From Oscillospiraceae bacterium (GTDB taxonomy: Bacteria; Bacillota; Clostridia; Oscillospirales; UBA929): DNA of 9,553 nt. Both the position numbers and the translations under genes were made by a program. Each line of letters begins with the position of its first letter. Within the stretch, counting starts at the first letter, position 1. Under the pieces are notes generated by a model. It searched no databases. It saw only the letters and a program-made list of their open reading frames with translations, and had not been told where the DNA came from. Positions 6,937-9,553 of this stretch are shown piece after piece. The stretch covers positions 1 to 9,553 of the forward strand of contig JAISVY010000013.1 in the NCBI GenBank assembly GCA_031271325.1, written 5' to 3'.

Positions 6937-6965
6937 AGTCTACCACAGAGTTTTGTGTTTGTCAA
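6937..6965 (-). promoter_or_regulatory. Sigma-70-type promoter of the transporter operon
   Basis: On the minus strand a perfect -35 TTGACA (6960-6965) is followed by a 17-bp spacer and -10 TAGACT (6937-6942, four of six consensus bases). This lies about 58 bp upstream of the binding-protein ATG and just downstream of the xylA stop codon, so the transporter has its own start of transcription. An imperfect inverted repeat, TTTTG-T-GTT with AACCAAAA (6951-6971), covers the -35 box and could be a repressor site. Nearer the start site, GGCG-AAATG-CGCC is a second small dyad. Confidence 0.72.
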
Positions 6966-6983
6966 CCAAAAATGAACAATTTA

Positions 6984-8288
6984 TTATGAAAATATTAAGC
7001 GGTTAAAAATTCCCTCGAGCATCTCTTGACGGCCGCTGTCGGGAATCTGCGGCTCTTTTTGCATCGAATACGCTTCCAGCTCTTTCAGCCCGGCTTTGCC
7101 GGAGAGGATGTCCGCGCCGATACCGCTCTTGTAGCTCGCGTAACGCTGCTCGGTGAATTGGGCGAGCCGTCCGTCCGCGATGATCTTCGCCGCGTTGCGC
7201 AAGCCCAGCGCGTAGGTATCCATCCCGGTGATGAAGCCGTGGAAGATGTCCTCCGGCGTATGGGACATCCGGCGGGTTTTCGCGTCGAAGTTCAGACCGC
7301 CGTTGGTGAAGCCTCCGGCGCTGAGCACTTCGAGCATACAGAAGGTGGCGTCGGTCACGTCGCTTGGGAATTGGTCGGTGTCCCAGCCCAGCAGCAGGTC
7401 GCCTTGGTTCGCGTCAATCGAGCCGAATACGCCGTTGACGGCGGCGGTGCGCAGCTCGTGGCGGAAGGTATGCCCGGCCAGCGTCGCGTGGTTGGCCTCG
7501 ACGTTCATCTTCACGTCGCCGAGCAAGCCGTGCGCGCGCAAGAAGTTGCAGGCGGTCGCCACATCCACGTCGTATTGGTGCTTGCTCGGTTCCTTCGGCT
7601 TCGGCTCTATGTAGAAATCGCCTTTGAACCCGATGCTCCGCGCGTACTCCACCGTCATGCGGATCAGGCGGGCAAGGTTCTCCTGCTCAAACTTCACATC
7701 GGTGTTCAGCAGCGTTTCGTACCCTTCGCGCCCGCCCCAGAAGACATAGCCCGTGCCGCCGAGCTTCACGGTCAGCTCCACCGCTTTCTTGATCTTGGCG
7801 GCGGCGTAGGCAAAGATGTCGGCGCTGGGCGAAGTGCCCGCGCCCGCCATAAAGCGCTTGTGCGAGAAAGCATTGCATGTGCCCCAGAGACACTTGATAC
7901 CCGTTTCGTCCATCTTTTGCTTAATATAGTCGGTGACCTCGTCGAGGCGTTTGTTGCTCTCGGCAAGCGTGGGAGCTTCCTCCACCAAGTCCGCGTCGTG
8001 GAAGCAGAAATAGCCGATCGAGAGCTTCTGCATGATCTCGAAACCGGCGTCAACCTTCGCCTTGGCGTGGGCGATCACGTCGCTTTTGTCGGCTCCGAAC
8101 GATTTGTCGACCGTGCCGCCGCCGAACATATCGGAACCTTCGGCGCACAGGGTATGCCACCACGCGAGAGCAAATTTCAAGTGCTCCTTCATCGGCTTGC
8201 CCAGAATTACCTCGTCGGGGTTGTACCATTGGAAGCTAAAGGTGTCGCCGCCTTTGTAAGCGACCTGCGGGATACCGGGAAATTTCAT
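6984..8288 (-). CDS. xylA: Xylose isomerase, class II
   Basis: The 434-residue cytoplasmic enzyme interconverts D-xylose and D-xylulose using two divalent metals. The whole active site is visible: His97 and Asp100 in FHDAD, Glu228 and Lys230 in YIEPKPKEP, Glu264 and His267 in NVEANHATLAGH, Asp292 in SIDANQGD, Asp303 and Asp305 in GWDTDQFP, and Asp335 in GGLNFDAKTRR. These sit at a constant offset of four from the Escherichia coli enzyme numbering. WGGREGYE at 184-191 is also diagnostic. The N-terminal WYNPDEVILGKPMKEHL and the length mark class II. ATG 8288 is preceded by GGAGGA about 6 nt upstream. Repeat copy 3 begins only 42 bp upstream, and no convincing promoter was seen in that gap, so transcription may start inside or beyond the repeat. 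No xylulokinase gene is in the window. Confidence 0.98.
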   Translation of the reverse strand: MKFPGIPQVAYKGGDTFSFQWYNPDEVILGKPMKEHLKFALAWWHTLCAEGSDMFGGGTVDKSFGADKSDVIAHAKAKVDAGFEIMQKLSIGYFCFHDADLVEEAPTLAESNKRLDEVTDYIKQKMDETGIKCLWGTCNAFSHKRFMAGAGTSPSADIFAYAAAKIKKAVELTVKLGGTGYVFWGGREGYETLLNTDVKFEQENLARLIRMTVEYARSIGFKGDFYIEPKPKEPSKHQYDVDVATACNFLRAHGLLGDVKMNVEANHATLAGHTFRHELRTAAVNGVFGSIDANQGDLLLGWDTDQFPSDVTDATFCMLEVLSAGGFTNGGLNFDAKTRRMSHTPEDIFHGFITGMDTYALGLRNAAKIIADGRLAQFTEQRYASYKSGIGADILSGKAGLKELEAYSMQKEPQIPDSGRQEMLEGIFNRLIFS

Positions 8289-8327
8289 ACGTTTTCCTCC
8301 TCGAATAATTTGGTAGGATGATTATGG

Positions 8328-8546
8328 GCATGTTGAAAATTGCCCGCTCCGGCTTGAAAACGAAGCGTGAACCCGCCTCGCAGGGAGACTTGGAACCCGC
8401 AGGCGTAGCGAGCCAGCGAGCGTAGCCGGAGGGTGAAAGGTGACCGCCCGCGAGGCGAGGAAAACGTGACACCGCGCCATAGGCGCCTGTTCGCAAGCGC
8501 TGCGCTCGTTCGCCTTTCAGGCGAACACGCAATTTTCAACACTTCG
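8328..8546 (+). repeat. Structured intergenic repeat, copy 3, expanded
   Basis: The outer stem is a perfect 13-bp inverted repeat, TGTTGAAAATTGC (8331-8343) and GCAATTTTCAACA (8529-8541). The right half matches copy 2: hairpin GCGCC-ATA-GGCGC (8474-8486), TCGCAAG (8491-8497), and GTTCGCCT-TTC-AGGCGAAC (8508-8526). The left half begins CCGCTCCGGCTTG like the others, but about 115 bp (8357-8471) then replaces CTTGCGATGCC. The extra DNA has its own pairings: CTCCGGCT of the core with AGCCGGAG (8424-8431), and CGCCTCGC (8374-8381) with GCGAGGCG (8450-8457). It separates xylA from the IS30 remnant. It may be the longer parental form or a copy carrying an insertion. Confidence 0.85.
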
Positions 8547-8717
8547 ATCAATAGGATGTTGTCCCATATAAATTCCTATTCAAGAGAAAAATTGGGCGGA
8601 AAATCACCGGTTGAGCTGTTCAACTTTCTCTATGGTCAAGGGCTTGCACAAAAGCTCGGACAAACCAAAATCCCACCCAATGAAATCCTCTTGAAACCCG
8701 CGCTTCTGAAAAAGTAA
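8547..8717 (+). pseudogene. IS30-family transposase, 3' remnant
   Basis: About 56 codons encode INRMLSHINSYSREKLGGKS followed by PVELFNFLYG and a C-terminus KIPPNEILLKPALLKK, then TAA at 8715. This is the characteristic tail of IS30-family DDE transposases (HINSYSRE...LGGKSP...IPPNE...LKP.LLK). The rest of the gene, including the catalytic core, is missing. The similarity begins immediately after the right border of repeat copy 3 (CACTTCG, ending 8546), so truncation and the repeat are probably linked. An ATG at 8556 has no function I can support. The frame upstream of 8547 is open through the repeat but is not transposase-like. Confidence 0.8.
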
Positions 8718-8930
8718 CCGCCTCATCTTTCTCCGCAAGACACGCATTCTAATCCGACCCATACAGGGGGCGCGTTTACTCTGACCGAAAATCAAGATTT
8801 CCGTGCCCCTCTGCGTGAGCGCGCCTCTTTTTCCCGCTTATGCCTCAGATGGCGCTGGTTTCTTCCCATTTTACCCTTCTTTCACCCTAATTGCAATCGC
8901 TTTTCTTCTGCTCCTCACGGCTCCGCATAA
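8718..8930. other. Unassigned region between two transposase remnants
   Basis: No convincing gene was found on either strand. The hydrophobic frame at 8803-9141 has no ribosome binding site, no recognisable family and runs through the MITE-like element. GGGGGCGCGTTTACTCTGAC (about 8766-8785) could be near the outer end of the decayed IS30-type element, but no partner end is present to confirm it. Confidence 0.4.
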
Positions 8931-9005
8931 CTTGTTGCTCCTTTGCTTGCACTTACTTTGTACAGTCACCAAATATCAAGCGGCTTATCCCGCCCGGAGT
9001 TTTAG
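8931..9005 (+). pseudogene. Separated 5' fragment of the DDE transposase gene
   Basis: In the same frame as the downstream transposase, the stretch reads ...LYSHQISSGLSRPEF and then meets a TAG (9003-9005) supplied by the left end of the 168-bp element. Joined directly to the downstream FVSQMIYGML, it gives a continuous N-terminal region typical of such transposases. An upstream TAA (8928-8930) and the lack of an ATG mean that either the start is a TTG (8943 or 8958) or the 5' end is already degraded. Confidence 0.5.
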
Positions 9006-9169
9006 AACCTGTTCCCATAGGTTAGAAAGCACCACATCGGCGGCGATTTTTTCTCCGTACTGCGTCAATTTTCCTTGGAATACGTCAAGTATTCCTGCGA
9101 AAAATTTCCTTGTCCAGCGAAAAAATCGCACGCCGCTCTGATACTTCCACCTATGGGAACAGGTTCTAA
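9002..9169. mobile_element. MITE-like near-palindromic insertion, 168 bp
   Basis: The ends are perfect 21-bp terminal inverted repeats (9002-9022 and 9149-9169) beginning TTAGAACCTGTTCCCATAGG. The interior is also an imperfect palindrome: GGCGGCGATTTTTTC on the left mirrors GCGAAAAAATCGCACGCC on the right, and GGAATAC-GTCAA-GTATTCC forms the centre (about 9077-9095). A 3-bp direct repeat GTT borders it (8999-9001, 9170-9172). It is too short to encode a transposase, so it would need one acting in trans. It interrupts the 5' region of a DDE transposase gene. A 77-residue minus-strand frame (8985-9218) crosses it and is probably not a gene. Confidence 0.82.
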
Positions 9170-9553
9170 GTTTGTGTCGCAGATGATTTATGGGATGCTG
9201 TGCAGCCAAAGCTGCCATCTGTCGAAGATTGGTCGGACGCTGGCTGAATCCATCAGCCTAAAGAAGACCATAGACCGCCTTTCTCGAAACATGTCTGAGT
9301 TTTGTAGCGGAGTAAGGCTGTTTGAGAACTACATTAAGAAGATTAAGGGTTGCCTAAGCCAAAAATCAATCCTTATTGTAGATGACAGTGACGTGACAAA
9401 GCCTTTCAGTGCTAAGATGGAAGGCTTGGGAGTAGTTCGTGACGGCAGCACGGGGGAATATGGCATTGGCTATCATACGGTTGGAGTAACGGCGCTTACG
9501 CCGGGGCAAAAAGCTCCTGTCGGCGTGTATTCCCGGATATACTCCGCGCACGA
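9153..9553 (+). CDS. DDE transposase (IS4-like), partial, runs off window
   Basis: The frame is open from inside the MITE-like element to the window edge, giving 133 residues from ATG 9153. Recognisable stretches are KFVSQMIYGMLCSQSCHLSK, LKKTIDRLSRN at about 36-46, the first catalytic-Asp strand SILIVDDSDVTKPF at about 72-85, and EGLGVVRDGSTGEYGIGYH at about 90-108. This pattern (hydrophobic strand, D, TKP, then RDGS...GY H) fits an IS4-like DDE transposase of the kind common in Clostridia. The remaining catalytic residues and C-terminus lie outside. The natural N-terminus was displaced by the insertion. ATG 9153 lies in the right terminal repeat and has no ribosome binding site; ATG 9183 is another possible start. 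The gene is probably inactive, which I infer from the interruption. Confidence 0.78.
   Translation, partial: MGTGSKFVSQMIYGMLCSQSCHLSKIGRTLAESISLKKTIDRLSRNMSEFCSGVRLFENYIKKIKGCLSQKSILIVDDSDVTKPFSAKMEGLGVVRDGSTGEYGIGYHTVGVTALTPGQKAPVGVYSRIYSAH

Noticed and set aside
6001..6975. A 324-residue plus-strand frame opposite the binding-protein gene
   Set aside because: It overlaps a lipoprotein gene with a clear signal peptide and ribosome binding site, and even covers its promoter.
7026..8321. A 431-residue plus-strand reading frame opposite xylA
   Set aside because: It is a shadow frame of a GC-rich gene. The minus strand encodes a complete xylose isomerase with every active-site residue, and the plus-strand product resembles no known family.
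8289..8345. A xylA promoter with -10 CATAAT just left of repeat copy 3
   Set aside because: No acceptable -35 box lies 16-18 bp upstream, so the match is too weak to list as a feature.
2730..8546. CRISPR array
   Set aside because: The repeats are far apart, long, structured and unequal in length, with genes rather than uniform spacers between them.
8803..9141. A 112-residue hydrophobic plus-strand frame
   Set aside because: It has no ribosome binding site, crosses the boundary of the inserted MITE-like element and has no recognisable domain.

Overview
The window looks like chromosomal DNA from an anaerobic, low-oxygen Firmicute, most likely a Clostridia or Oscillospiraceae-type gut or digester organism. 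The evidence is strong GGAGG-type ribosome binding sites, a lipoprotein-anchored sugar-binding protein with two permeases and no dedicated ATPase, a class II xylose isomerase, a rubrerythrin, and a moderately GC-rich base composition. The species cannot be named from the sequence.

All seven intact genes lie on the minus strand, so transcription runs right to left. From upstream to downstream they are: xylose isomerase (6984-8288); a CUT1-type sugar ABC transporter made of a lipoprotein and two permeases (6879 down to 3526) with its own sigma-70-type promoter; rubrerythrin (2862-3383); and a tight kdgK-uxaC pair (2673 down to 206). XylA opens the xylose pathway. UxaC and KdgK are two steps of hexuronate breakdown (glucuronate to fructuronate, then 2-keto-3-deoxygluconate to its 6-phosphate). 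Together with a sugar importer this suggests a locus for using glucuronoxylan or similar uronate-decorated pentose polymers. The missing steps (uxuA, uxuB, eda, xylB, the ATPase) are not in the window.

The gene blocks are separated by copies of one structured intergenic repeat: copy 1 at 2730-2829, copy 2 at 3413-3520, copy 3 (expanded) at 8328-8546, and a decayed inverted copy 4 at about 111-178. Each good copy is closed by a perfect outer inverted repeat and carries inner hairpins whose bases differ between copies while pairing is kept. This is the most unusual feature of the window.

The right end (8547-9553) is a graveyard of mobile elements: a 3' remnant of an IS30-family transposase, about 210 bp of unassigned sequence, and a DDE transposase gene running off the window. 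The 5' part of that gene is interrupted by a 168-bp near-palindromic MITE-like element with 21-bp perfect terminal inverted repeats. No tRNA, rRNA or CRISPR array was seen.
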